Source: an uncultured bacterium (GTDB lineage Bacteria > Bacillota > Clostridia > Lachnospirales > Lachnospiraceae). Taken from it: DNA of 21,237 nt. The notes below the pieces were generated by a model. It did no database searches. It was not told where the DNA came from and worked only from the letters and a program-made list of their open reading frames with translations. The DNA is taken from NCBI GenBank assembly GCA_947088515.1, contig CAMUHA010000035.1, positions 1-21,237 of the forward strand, in the 5' to 3' direction. This document shows, piece after piece, positions 6,818 through 14,599 of the stretch; the first letter of the stretch is position 1; every line of letters begins with the position of its first letter. Made by a program: the position numbers and the translations under genes.

Positions 6818-6902
6818 TGCGGAAGATGGGACTTGAACCCACACGAGCGCAATGCTCACAAGATCCTTAGTCTTGCTCGTCTGCCAGTTCCGACACTTCC
6901 GC
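6818..6902 (-). tRNA. tRNA-Leu, anticodon AAG (CUU codons)
   Basis: The 85-nt minus-strand sequence folds as a class II tRNA. The acceptor stem GCGGAAG pairs with CTTCCGC, the anticodon stem CAAGA/TCTTG encloses the loop CTAAGGA, a long variable arm (TGAGCATTGCGCTCG) follows, and the T arm has the TTCAAGT loop. Loop positions 34-36 read AAG, so it decodes CUU. The long variable arm fits tRNA-Leu. CCA is not encoded after the discriminator A. The integrative element abuts the 3' end. Confidence 0.93.
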
Positions 6903-6923
6903 ATGACTCACATCACAAAAAGT

Positions 6924-6952
6924 ATATTACCATCTATCGTGCGATAAGTCAA
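6924..6952 (-). promoter_or_regulatory. Promoter of tRNA-Leu
   Basis: On the minus strand TTGACT (6947-6952), 17 bp and TAATAT (6924-6929) place the start of transcription near 6917, about 15 nt before the mature tRNA 5' end. Confidence 0.7.
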
Positions 6953-6961
6953 TACCTATTT

Positions 6962-7876
6962 TTATTTTTTTCTTCTTTCTTCAGCAACTTTTTTTAATTC
7001 CTCAAGCGCCTCTGCAAAACGTTTGGAATACATACTTGGATTTCCCTTAATCAGATTTCGCTGGTAAAAATCTTTCAGCCTTCCAAACTGTCTTCTACGT
7101 TCTTTTTCCACTGTAAATTTGCTGCGCAGTTCCGTAATTTCATCCCCTATGTTTTCTACAAAATCAGCAGGGTTGATTTTAATCCGTTCTTTTACCGAGT
7201 TAAACTTCTCTTCAATGTTTTCCATCAATTCGTCAATCCGCATGGTACTGTTTTGCCTGCGGGTTTCCAGTTCATCATTGGCAACAGCAATAATCACATC
7301 CAAACGCTTTTGTATTCGCTCCATTTCCTCTTTTGCACGTTCCAGGCCAAACAGTAAGTCCCGCAAGTCCAACGCCGCCTTAAAGGAAAGCGTAAAATCC
7401 ACAATAATATAAATCGTCAAAAGCACTGTAATCACTGTGACTGTCATGTAAGGAATCATAAATATTACTTTTTCCACTCCCCGGTGGACCAGCTCTGTCA
7501 TCAGAATAGTTAAAAATCCCCAGGCTATAGTAGATGACAGGCAAATATGGCCTTTATAATTGAATTTCTGGTCTGAATAATCCCAGTATCTTACCTTAAA
7601 CAAAGCTTCCATGGTTACGCCTGTTACAAGCTCTAATGCTGTGGCTCCAATGCAGCCTGCAATGTATGTCAGAAAAATATTGTCCTGAAAGGGCATGGAA
7701 ACCACCAGCATCATGGTAGCGCCGCTTCCATAAATAGGCAGAAATGGCCCTCGCATAAATCCACGGTTTACAAATTTTCTGCTCTTAAAAGATACAAAGG
7801 AGGATTCAAAAACCCATCCAAAAAAACAGTAAAAATAAAAGAAAAATAACCATTGTATTGCTGTGTATTGGTACAT
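6962..7876 (-). CDS. CmpB-family membrane protein (putative type IV ABC permease)
   Basis: This 304-residue protein has an N-terminal membrane half with about five hydrophobic segments (roughly residues 8-28, 48-64, 68-88, 112-130, 139-165). A C-terminal cytoplasmic half (about 170-304), full of Glu, Lys and Arg, is probably coiled coil. The opening FFFYFYCFFGWVFES and the later NRGFMRGPFLPIYG are characteristic of the CmpB-like family (PF06541) common in Firmicutes, annotated as ABC-transporter type IV permeases though no ATPase partner is usually adjacent. Real function is not established. It follows the two CobW genes after 54 bp on the same strand and may be co-transcribed. Two copies of an ACAGGAG-containing repeat lie before the start; the closer one is 12 nt from the ATG. 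Confidence 0.8.
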   Translation of the reverse strand: MYQYTAIQWLFFFYFYCFFGWVFESSFVSFKSRKFVNRGFMRGPFLPIYGSGATMMLVVSMPFQDNIFLTYIAGCIGATALELVTGVTMEALFKVRYWDYSDQKFNYKGHICLSSTIAWGFLTILMTELVHRGVEKVIFMIPYMTVTVITVLLTIYIIVDFTLSFKAALDLRDLLFGLERAKEEMERIQKRLDVIIAVANDELETRRQNSTMRIDELMENIEEKFNSVKERIKINPADFVENIGDEITELRSKFTVEKERRRQFGRLKDFYQRNLIKGNPSMYSKRFAEALEELKKVAEERRKK

Positions 7877-7930
7877 TACCGATTTTTTCTCCTGTTATCT
7901 ATCTCCTGTTATCAGCTTCACCACTTAAAA

Positions 7931-8860
7931 TTACACAAAGCTGATCACTTCTTCCTTCGGAGCTTTCGTCTGCTCTACGCTGACCGCCTTTAGCACTGGT
8001 CCTTCGCCACCGTAATCTGCAAAATATTCTTTTGCGACTTTGGCAGTTACCTTTACCCACTGCCGGTCTGTCAGCTTATCGCTTTTATCATATTCACATG
8101 CAAATCCCAGAAATGCCATATCCTCTGCACAGCAGGTCATAGCCATCCGTCCAGGCACAAAATATCCCTTGGGAAATTCTTCCGGCTTTAACACCATAGC
8201 CGTAAACTGTATCGTCTTTCCAATATAACGGTCCAGATTATCCAGGCTGTCCAGATACCAGATGCCGTATCCTTCATTATCCAGTTCAATTACAGGGTCA
8301 TCAAGGTTGTAGGGCAAGTCATCTTCAAAAATCTGGTTTACCTCACCTTCAGAATCCTCAAACACAATGTCCGCTTGCTGGTTGATTGCTTTTACATTTC
8401 GTTTATAGCTGCTTAAATCTTCCACATCATCACAGCGGTTAAAAATAATCAGTTCTGATTTCCTAAGCATCTCTGCAAGCAATGATTTCATATTGGTAAA
8501 GTACATGGGGAACGTGGAGGCATCAATGGTAGTAATCTGCTGCTCTATTCCCCAGTGAAAAGGCAGTTTCATCTTTTTAAAATTCCACATGCCATTATAT
8601 TCAATTACAATACGTTCAGGCTTATACTTTTTTTCCAGCTCTATCAGCTGGGAGGTATTAAAGTCTTCCTCTTCTTCGATAAATACAATATCTGTACGGC
8701 TTTTTTTCAGAAGTTCCTTTTCGTACTCTTCTTCTCCTTCTTCACAGACAATCAGCAATGTCCTGCCTTTAATCTGAAAATAAGGCTGGTCCAGGGTGTA
8801 GCGGATAAATTCTGTTTTTCCGCTTTCCAGAAAACCATTTATCACATAAACCGGTTTCAT
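7931..8860 (-). CDS. CobW-like GTPase fused to a YcgQ/DUF1980-like C-terminal domain
   Basis: The 309-residue protein begins with a CobW/P47K G domain: Walker A GFLESGKTEF at 9-18, a VIEYNG segment at 85-90 where CobW proteins have EPSG, and NRCD at 141-144 as a G4 guanine-recognition motif. The CxCC metal motif of canonical CobW proteins is absent. From about residue 200 it changes to a beta-rich domain with GRMAMTCC at 237-244 and WVKVTAKV at 268-275, which resembles the C-terminal domain of YcgQ-type proteins (TIGR03943/DUF1980), themselves linked to zinc uptake loci. The start codon overlaps the stop of the upstream CobW gene by 4 bp, so the two are translationally coupled. Likely role: GTP-dependent partner in metal allocation, with the first CobW protein. 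The fusion call is by motif similarity only. Confidence 0.78.
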   Translation of the reverse strand: MKPVYVINGFLESGKTEFIRYTLDQPYFQIKGRTLLIVCEEGEEEYEKELLKKSRTDIVFIEEEEDFNTSQLIELEKKYKPERIVIEYNGMWNFKKMKLPFHWGIEQQITTIDASTFPMYFTNMKSLLAEMLRKSELIIFNRCDDVEDLSSYKRNVKAINQQADIVFEDSEGEVNQIFEDDLPYNLDDPVIELDNEGYGIWYLDSLDNLDRYIGKTIQFTAMVLKPEEFPKGYFVPGRMAMTCCAEDMAFLGFACEYDKSDKLTDRQWVKVTAKVAKEYFADYGGEGPVLKAVSVEQTKAPKEEVISFV

Positions 8861-10044
8861 TTTTCTCCTTCTTTCCTGTCAAACAGTTTTTTTAGATTAT
8901 CTTCTTTTAACTTAGAACCAATAACACAAAATTTTCCTGTCACATCCGGCTTGCCCTCACGTACATTACTCTCATCCGGCACATAATCAAAATAAACCCA
9001 GCCGCCCTCTTTTCCGGGAACCATTCCTTTCGCCCTTAGAACAAAACCATATTCCCCTTCATTCTCAAGTTCCTCCAAGATATGGGCAATTTCCTCTTTA
9101 CTGTATGCAGCAGGCGTTTCCATTCCCCAGCTTGTGAAAACTTCATCTGCATGATGATGGTCGTGTCCGTGACCATGACAGCCACAGGTACAATCTGGTC
9201 CATGGTCATGATGATTGTGGCCTTCCTCACCATGACCATGGTCGTCATGGAAATCCCCCTGGTGATGTCCGTGCTCTCCATCGCTATGATGATGGCTTTC
9301 CTCATGACAATGCTCATGCTCTTTGCCACAGTGATGATGGCCTTCTTCATGGTGATGACCGCATTCCTCCCCATTGTGATGATGGTGATGCCCTTCCTCT
9401 ATGCTGCGGCTTGCTTTAAGCTCTGCCATCAGTTCTGCCTCCAGGTTCTTTGCTCCCTCTATGGCAGATAATATATCCTTTCCCTCCAGTTCATCCCATG
9501 GTGTGGTAATTATTGTAGCTTTTTTATTATGCTCTCTTATGAGTTCCAGGCAATTTTGCAGCTTTTCATCCAAAATGCTGCCCGTTCTGCTTAAGATAAT
9601 CGTGCCCGCATAGGCAATCTGGTTAATAAAAAATTCTCCAAAATTTTTAATGTACATTTTACATTTGGAAGCGTCAACCACTGCAACTGCACTGTTTAGC
9701 GTCGTTTCCTTAACATCAATCACATCCTGCACGGCTTTCATCACGTCCGAAAGCTTGCCCACGCCTGAAGGTTCAATCAGTATTCTTTCCGGTTCATAGG
9801 TGTGCATAACCTCCTTTAAGGAAGCTCCGAAATCCCCTACCAGTGAACAGCAGATGCAGCCGGAGTTCATTTCTTTAATTTCAATTCCTGCTTCTTTTAG
9901 AAAACCGCCGTCAATGCCGATTTCTCCAAACTCGTTTTCAATCAGTACTACTTTTGTATCTCCCAGCGCTTCCGACAGTAATTTTTTTATCAGAGTAGTC
10001 TTCCCTGCACCCAGAAATCCGGATACAATATCTATTTTTGTCAT
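8857..10044 (-). CDS. CobW-family GTPase metallochaperone with His-rich metal-binding region
   Basis: The 395-residue protein has a canonical CobW (COG0523) G domain: Walker A GFLGAGKTTL at 9-18, the metal-binding CICC at 63-66 and EPSG at 91-94. Residues 219-298 are extraordinarily rich in His, with added Cys, Asp and Glu and a CTCGCH cluster near 285-290, a typical sink for zinc, cobalt or nickel. A CobW C-terminal domain follows (about 301-390). The canonical NKxD is replaced by LSRTG near 151-155, as in some clostridial members. Such GTPases load metal into client enzymes, commonly zinc. Ribosome binding site AAGGAG lies 6 nt before the ATG. The gene overlaps the next CobW-like gene. Which metal is involved cannot be read from the sequence, and I found no convincing Zur box. 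Confidence 0.88.
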   Translation of the reverse strand: MTKIDIVSGFLGAGKTTLIKKLLSEALGDTKVVLIENEFGEIGIDGGFLKEAGIEIKEMNSGCICCSLVGDFGASLKEVMHTYEPERILIEPSGVGKLSDVMKAVQDVIDVKETTLNSAVAVVDASKCKMYIKNFGEFFINQIAYAGTIILSRTGSILDEKLQNCLELIREHNKKATIITTPWDELEGKDILSAIEGAKNLEAELMAELKASRSIEEGHHHHHNGEECGHHHEEGHHHCGKEHEHCHEESHHHSDGEHGHHQGDFHDDHGHGEEGHNHHDHGPDCTCGCHGHGHDHHHADEVFTSWGMETPAAYSKEEIAHILEELENEGEYGFVLRAKGMVPGKEGGWVYFDYVPDESNVREGKPDVTGKFCVIGSKLKEDNLKKLFDRKEGEK

Positions 10045-10154
10045 TTTGGCTCCTTCTTTCTTTTAATATTTGTTCTCTCTTTTTCCTCCATAATTTCCGA
10101 GGATACACTTTTCCAAAAAGAGAGTATTTATTCAACAATTACCTGCTTTTCTCA

Positions 10155-10183
10155 ATTATAATGATTCCTTTCTTATAAGTCAA
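10155..10183 (-). promoter_or_regulatory. Promoter of the CobW operon
   Basis: On the minus strand TTGACT (10178-10183), a 17-bp spacer and TATAAT (10155-10160) form a strong promoter. The -35 box overlaps the stop codon of the upstream ArsC-like gene. The start of transcription is near 10148, leaving about a 100-nt leader. Confidence 0.7.
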
Positions 10184-10539
10184 ATATGCGCCTTCCAGTT
10201 TTCTTCTTTAAAGCCGGGACACACGAAATCTTCCGTTACCAGAAGTGGACGTTTTACTAACATTCCGTCTGTGGCAAGAAGCTGTAACTGCTCTTCCTGC
10301 GTCATATCTGCCAGTTTATCCTTTAACTGCAGTTCCTTGTATAGATTTCCGCTGGTGTTAAAAAAACGTTTAAGAGGAAGCCCACTCTTTTCATGCCACC
10401 TGCGCAGCTCCTCAAAAGTTGGATTTTCCTCCTTAATCGGACGCTCGTCATATGCTATATTGTTTTCTTTCAGCCACTTTAAGGCTTTTTGACATGTGGT
10501 GCATTTTTTATATACAAGTACCAAAGGTTTCTTTTCCAT
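10180..10539 (-). CDS. ArsC/Spx-family thioredoxin-fold protein
   Basis: The 119-residue protein has the ArsC-fold signature: a beta strand, then CTTCQKA with Cys13 and Cys16, the RPIKEENPTFEEL segment and the VKRPLLV loop with Arg97 that in ArsC contacts the substrate oxyanion. Length and motifs match the many Firmicute proteins annotated as 'arsenate reductase family' or Spx/MgsR. No ars operon genes (arsB, arsR, acr3) surround it, so arsenate reduction is not supported by context, and a redox or RNA-polymerase-binding role like Spx/MgsR is equally possible. The ribosome binding site GGAGG is 5 nt before the ATG and overlaps the TAG stop of a 24-codon upstream reading frame. Translation coupling to that frame is possible. 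Confidence 0.82.
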   Translation of the reverse strand: MEKKPLVLVYKKCTTCQKALKWLKENNIAYDERPIKEENPTFEELRRWHEKSGLPLKRFFNTSGNLYKELQLKDKLADMTQEEQLQLLATDGMLVKRPLLVTEDFVCPGFKEENWKAHI

Positions 10540-10547
10540 TTTTCCTC

Positions 10548-10622
10548 CTATTCCAGTTCCGTAATCGCCCTTTCAGCGCCTTTAACCGTCAGAGCAAATC
10601 TCGTCTGCTTCCCAGACGACAT
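10548..10622 (-). CDS. 24-codon upstream reading frame in the repeat (possible leader peptide or gene remnant)
   Basis: Within the second-transcribed copy of the 70-bp repeat an ATG opens a 24-residue frame, MSSGKQTRFALTVKGAERA and five more residues, ending in TAG. The stop overlaps the GGAGG of the ArsC-like gene. The other repeat copy encodes the same peptide with one change (Q to R), but lacks an in-frame ATG and continues for six residues to its stop. Keeping the peptide sequence in both copies is suggestive, yet the Shine-Dalgarno (AGAGGG) is too close to the ATG to be convincing. It may be a duplicated 3' tail of a lost winged-helix gene. Confidence 0.3.
   Translation of the reverse strand: MSSGKQTRFALTVKGAERAITELE
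10551..10620. repeat. 70-bp direct repeat, copy 1
   Basis: This copy matches 10658-10727 at 68 of 70 positions. It contains a perfect 7-bp hairpin TCGTCTG/CAGACGA (10601-10607 with 10613-10619). Confidence 0.9.
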
Positions 10623-10657
10623 TCCCTCTGGGCGCTTTACGGGCGTTTCCTGTCTTT

Positions 10658-10727
10658 TTCCAGTTCCGTAATCGCCCTTTCAGCGCCTTTAACCGTCAAA
10701 GCAAATCTCGTCCGCTTCCCAGACGAC
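10658..10727. repeat. 70-bp direct repeat, copy 2
   Basis: This is the second copy, 107 bp from the first. One of its two differences breaks the 7-bp hairpin seen in copy 1. The two copies lie between a strong promoter and the ArsC-like gene, so both are within its leader. Confidence 0.9.
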
Positions 10728-10758
10728 CAAAAACTTCTCCCAATTATTGGACGTTCAC

Positions 10759-10787
10759 ATTATATCAAAAGGTTATAACAGTGTAAA
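10759..10787 (-). promoter_or_regulatory. Strong promoter for repeats and ArsC-like gene
   Basis: On the minus strand TTTACA (10782-10787), 17 bp and TATAAT (10759-10764) are close to consensus. Transcription from near 10752 would give a leader of about 210 nt that spans both 70-bp repeats. Confidence 0.75.
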
Positions 10788-10839
10788 GCGCACCTCCATA
10801 GAAATAATATCCCTAATATCTCTTTTCTAAAAATGCCCG

Positions 10840-11721
10840 CTACCCCCGATAGCCGTTTCTGATAAATGGTTTATCAATTTTTGTATCTATTAAAATCCCG
10901 TATTTTTTCGGGCGGCGGTACGCATTTCCATGAACTTCGCTTTCACGGTAGCTGCGCAGCTGCTCCAAATCAAGTTCCGCCATATAAATCCCTTCTTTTC
11001 CATCAGCCTGTAAAATGCAGGTATCCCGCGAGCCATTCATTTGGGGCAGGTAAGCCACGCCGTCAAAAACACTGGAGCCGCCGTTACAGTCGGGAACCGT
11101 TTCAGGATAATTGCAGGTGGCAATCGCCGTCATATTTTCATATGCCCTAGCGCGCAGCTGAGAAAGGCGGTTTATTTCCATAGGGCAGGCATTGGGAACA
11201 AGAATAAGCTCCGCCCCCTTAAGCATTAATATTCTGGCGCTTTCAGGAAATTCCCTGTCATAACAAATCATTGCTCCAACCTTGACCATACCGCAGCCGG
11301 TATCAAGTTCTGTAACATAAAACTCTTCGCCTGGGGTCAAATTCCGTTCCACATCAAAGTCACAGGTATGTACCTTCCCATAGACAAATTTTCTCTCGCC
11401 CATTCTGTCAAAAAAAACCAAAGAATTGCGTGGGGCATTTTCATATTTTTCCAGCAGTGTAATACCAATCGCCATATGGAGTTTCTTTGCAAGGCTGCCA
11501 AAAGCATTAACAAACTCACCATTTGCAGGAATTGCTTCCCCGCTCCATTCACAGACGGGCCGGTCATAAATGCGGTATCCATTGCTCCACATTTCAGGAA
11601 ACAGAGCAATATCAGCCCCCATTTCTCCAGCTTTCTCACAATACTCAATCCCCTTTTCAAGATTTTCCTTTAGCGTATTACAGGGTGCAATCTGTAATAG
11701 AGCAATTTTTAATATATTCAT
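10840..11721 (-). CDS. Nitrilase-superfamily carbon-nitrogen hydrolase
   Basis: The 293-residue protein carries the Glu-Lys-Cys triad of the nitrilase superfamily: Glu43 in FPEMW, Lys116 in YGKVHTCDFD and Cys153 in MICYDREFPE. Full length is normal for a single-domain amidase. These enzymes hydrolyse small amides or carbamoyl compounds through a thioester on the Cys; the GKVHTCDFD and ICYDREFPE segments resemble the N-carbamoylputrescine amidase/omega-amidase branch, but I cannot fix the substrate. An AGGAGG site lies about 14 nt before the chosen ATG. It lies 117 bp downstream of rdrB on the same strand. Read-through from the RADAR operon is possible because no good terminator lies between, but a functional link is not implied. 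Confidence 0.88.
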   Translation of the reverse strand: MNILKIALLQIAPCNTLKENLEKGIEYCEKAGEMGADIALFPEMWSNGYRIYDRPVCEWSGEAIPANGEFVNAFGSLAKKLHMAIGITLLEKYENAPRNSLVFFDRMGERKFVYGKVHTCDFDVERNLTPGEEFYVTELDTGCGMVKVGAMICYDREFPESARILMLKGAELILVPNACPMEINRLSQLRARAYENMTAIATCNYPETVPDCNGGSSVFDGVAYLPQMNGSRDTCILQADGKEGIYMAELDLEQLRSYRESEVHGNAYRRPKKYGILIDTKIDKPFIRNGYRG

Positions 11722-11770
11722 AATTATGCCTTTTCCTCCTAATATTTTTATTTCATCCTAAATCCAATCT

Positions 11771-11785
11771 CCCAGACTGTCTGGG
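11771..11785. repeat. 15-bp odd palindrome CCCAGAC-T-GTCTGGG between rdrB and the nitrilase gene
   Basis: A perfect 7-bp inverted repeat around one central base lies in the 116-bp gap. A 1-nt spacer is too small for a good RNA hairpin and there is no T-run, so a protein operator for the nitrilase gene is more likely than a terminator. Confidence 0.4.
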
Positions 11786-11837
11786 TCTTTGTCTCCTGTG
11801 AGGCAGCTTTGACAGCTTTTGCCGGATATTGCTGATA

Positions 11838-14576
11838 TTACATACTCTCAATCAGTTCCTCCAGCTTTTGTACCAGCACATGGTCCGGTTCCTGATGGCG
11901 GATAAAGGAACTGCTTATCCCATTCTCCCTGATTCTGTCAATCCACACTAAAGCAGCCTCCCGGCTGATATTCTGCTCAAGCATTCCATAATATATATAT
12001 GAGAGTTCATTGGACACGTTGGTATTGAAAACTGCCGGGTCATCTGAATTAATGCAGACCATAACATTTTGACCATCGTTCATCCTGTTTACCTGATAGA
12101 GCTGGTTTTCCTTCAGTTTATCAATATCAGCTATCGCTGTATTGGATGAAGGGTTTACCTCTATCACGATTCCCTTCCTTCCAAGCTTCTTCTTCAATAT
12201 CTGCTGGACCTCTTCAATAATCAGAAGGTCCTGTTCTGTAATTTCAAAATGAACCGGACGCTCCATTTCCCGCAAAAACTTTTTGCAGTGTCTTGCCGCT
12301 GCAAGCAGCCTGGCATCCCAAAATATCCGTTTGCCTTCCCACAGTCTTTTACATAAATTTTCTTCTATCCTGCCGTCCACATCCCTTGGCATGGCCTCTC
12401 TTCCTTCCAGGCAAAACATTCTGTGGTAGGCAGATATAAGCATATCTGTGGAAATTGCCTCCCTCTCCCCATAAATTTTTCCTGAAAGCTCTAAAATCCT
12501 TTTTTCCATATATGCCATAATTGTTGCCTGGAAACTGCCATAATTCTGGCTCAACGTATCATATGCCCAAAGATAGTTTTCGAGAGCTTCTATCTGCGGG
12601 ATAATAATCACGGGATTCTGGCTTTTCCAAACCCTTGCAGGTATCCCAAGCGCAATTCCATGCCCAATCCTGTCCCCCGCATGAAACTTTAAGTATTCCA
12701 CAGCTTCATCTATACGCCTTAAACCAGACAGTATATGCCGGAAATCCTCCCCGGCATGAAACGTAAATCCAAGACTCTGGGTGTATCCTCCATCCTTCTG
12801 TTTTTTCCCAATCTGCTCCACCCGGCTGTCCCTGGCCTTTTCATAAACAGGAACAAAAACCCACACTGGCGTGGAATTTTCCAGGCTTGCAGCGTCAATC
12901 CCAACCAGATACCTGCTAAGTTCGCTGAATTCCGAACGGAGTTTTATAAATGCGTCCATCTGCTTTTTGTAAGTTTCCTGTAACTCCCCAAACTGGTAAA
13001 AGGAGCAGTCCTCTTTTTGCAGACACTTTTCAGGAGTGGTCATATCCGGCCTTTTCAGGAAATGCACCACCAGTCCCACCTGCAAAATATGACGGTATAC
13101 GTTCCCCTTTGCACCTTCCTCCCAATAATTTTCTTTCACAATATCCCTGTATGCTTTCAAAAAGTCCAATACCTCTTTTCTGAATTTTGCGGCAGAATCA
13201 GGTATGGACATCCGAAATTCAATTTTATGCAGATATTGATTCTGCATCTGTTCCCTGATTGCATTTTTCCAATAATTTTTTATATTTATACGGTTTAAAG
13301 AGGAATTGACCGAATAATGCTCCTGCTGGAAGTAGTCCAGTCCCTTGATGGTTTTTTGCTGTACGCTTACATGAAACAAATAATTTCTGACCCTTAAGTA
13401 CTGTATCACACACTGCCTTACGCTGGCTGTTTCCTTTTCCCTAAGCAATTGATATAATGCGTTATAGAGAAAAATATTTTCGTCAAAGGTATGAATGTCT
13501 GCATTTTCTCCCAAAACATTCAGACAGTAATGCTCCGTAAAGACACCCTCCGGCGCCTCATCTGCAAGAATATTCCATAATTCAATGTAATATGTAAGTA
13601 TCTCTTTTATATCTTTGCCCGAAAACTTTTCCATATAAAATTTCTCAAAGCCGTCCCCATCTGCAAAGCATTCCTTTAACTCCCGGACTTTATAAATCCC
13701 ATTTTGACCTTCCTCCTGCCCATCCAAAACCGCACCTGCCATGCCCTCTTCATGTGAGATTTGGGCGTTTTCTTTTGATGTTCCCCGGCTTTCTTTAAAG
13801 TCTATCATATTTTTCATTCTGAAAACCAGATACGCCCTGATAATTCCGCATCCCAAAACATAAAAAAGTATATGTTTATTCTGTTCTTCTGTGCCGCCTA
13901 CAAGTTTTTGTCCAACAAAAGATTTGCTCTTCCTGACTGGAAAAGGTTCCATCAGAGAATCCCATATGCTGGAAAAGGTTCTTGAGACTCCCTTGTGGAG
14001 ATGATTCTCCGCCACTCCTTTTTCCAGAACACGTGCCAGCTGTTGATCCGCCACCTCAATATTTCCATAAAAATAGTCCAGACAGCTGATGTCATGTGCC
14101 TCCTGATTGATAATCATATAGACTATGGCTATCACATCCATAGGAATATGACAGTTCAGACTGTGAAATAAATCCACCTTGTTGCTGCCTGCAAACCCGC
14201 CGAATAAATCCTCATCATTTTTATTTTTCCAATATTTAAAAACAATCCTTCCATCTCTGTGGGAAATCAGGGCAGCAGCCATCTTTTTCATAATTTCACT
14301 ATATAAACAGATAACATCCTCGTATCTGCATATATCATACAGGTAACATTTTTCCAGATAAAGATATATTTCATCATAAGAATAAATATTATAATTATGA
14401 CGTATATACTCTATCAGTTCGCTTTTTAATTTCGTCCGGGTTCTTTCCGCTTCTTTTCCATTTTCCCTTTTCTTAAGCTCTAAATACTCCTTGATAAGGT
14501 CCTTTTTAAATTCCTCCAGAGACAGAAACGGATAGCACAAAACCCCCAGGAAGCGGTTGATGGAATCATTAATCAT
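11838..14576 (-). CDS. rdrB: RADAR adenosine deaminase RdrB
   Basis: This 912-residue protein is an expanded adenosine deaminase. It shows HLHKG at 192-196 (first metal His pair 192/194), HAGED at 607-611 (metal His607, catalytic Glu610), DRIGHG at 635-640 (His639) and SDDP at 844-847 (metal Asp845). That is the complete ADA active-site set, but spread over far more sequence than the 350 residues of housekeeping adenosine deaminase, with an N-terminal extension of about 190 residues and more than 400 residues between the first two motifs. This size and arrangement match RdrB of RADAR, which forms a large shell and, with RdrA, converts adenosine to inosine in RNA or in ATP/dATP pools (published reports differ) during phage infection. 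An AAAGGAG site lies 9 nt before the ATG, 23 bp after rdrA. Family assignment is by motif and context. Confidence 0.9.
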   Translation of the reverse strand: MINDSINRFLGVLCYPFLSLEEFKKDLIKEYLELKKRENGKEAERTRTKLKSELIEYIRHNYNIYSYDEIYLYLEKCYLYDICRYEDVICLYSEIMKKMAAALISHRDGRIVFKYWKNKNDEDLFGGFAGSNKVDLFHSLNCHIPMDVIAIVYMIINQEAHDISCLDYFYGNIEVADQQLARVLEKGVAENHLHKGVSRTFSSIWDSLMEPFPVRKSKSFVGQKLVGGTEEQNKHILFYVLGCGIIRAYLVFRMKNMIDFKESRGTSKENAQISHEEGMAGAVLDGQEEGQNGIYKVRELKECFADGDGFEKFYMEKFSGKDIKEILTYYIELWNILADEAPEGVFTEHYCLNVLGENADIHTFDENIFLYNALYQLLREKETASVRQCVIQYLRVRNYLFHVSVQQKTIKGLDYFQQEHYSVNSSLNRINIKNYWKNAIREQMQNQYLHKIEFRMSIPDSAAKFRKEVLDFLKAYRDIVKENYWEEGAKGNVYRHILQVGLVVHFLKRPDMTTPEKCLQKEDCSFYQFGELQETYKKQMDAFIKLRSEFSELSRYLVGIDAASLENSTPVWVFVPVYEKARDSRVEQIGKKQKDGGYTQSLGFTFHAGEDFRHILSGLRRIDEAVEYLKFHAGDRIGHGIALGIPARVWKSQNPVIIIPQIEALENYLWAYDTLSQNYGSFQATIMAYMEKRILELSGKIYGEREAISTDMLISAYHRMFCLEGREAMPRDVDGRIEENLCKRLWEGKRIFWDARLLAAARHCKKFLREMERPVHFEITEQDLLIIEEVQQILKKKLGRKGIVIEVNPSSNTAIADIDKLKENQLYQVNRMNDGQNVMVCINSDDPAVFNTNVSNELSYIYYGMLEQNISREAALVWIDRIRENGISSSFIRHQEPDHVLVQKLEELIESM

Positions 14577-14599
14577 TTGATAGTCTCCTTTGTTGTTTA

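Larger units (their letters stand above)
1..6818. mobile_element. Integrated mobilisable element at tRNA-Leu (left end not in window)
   Basis: The block contains an FtsK-type coupling ATPase, an HUH-helicase Rep and a tyrosine integrase, all on the plus strand, and the integrase ends 55 bp from the 3' end of a tRNA-Leu gene. Tyrosine integrases of integrative elements commonly target tRNA 3' ends, so the right junction is placed at the tRNA 3' end near 6818. I looked for a second copy of the tRNA 3' end on the left and found none, so the left boundary is unknown and probably lies before base 1. No mating-pore genes are visible, so the visible part looks mobilisable or is only the replication and integration half of a larger conjugative element. 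Whether genes at 422 and 1165 are cargo is an inference from position only. Confidence 0.75.

Noticed and set aside
9036..9471. Open frames on both strands inside the His-rich part of the CobW gene
   Set aside because: They are caused by the repetitive CAT/CAC-rich sequence of the real gene and have Met/Thr/Ile-biased composition with no ribosome binding site.
10045..10154. Zur or Fur box, or metal-sensing riboswitch, in the CobW leader
   Set aside because: The only palindromic part near the -10 box is TCATTATAATTGA, which does not match a Zur or Fur consensus closely, and no cobalamin or NiCo riboswitch motif was seen.
10180..10539. Arsenic resistance locus
   Set aside because: The ArsC-fold protein has no arsR, arsB or acr3 neighbours, so an arsenic function is not supported.
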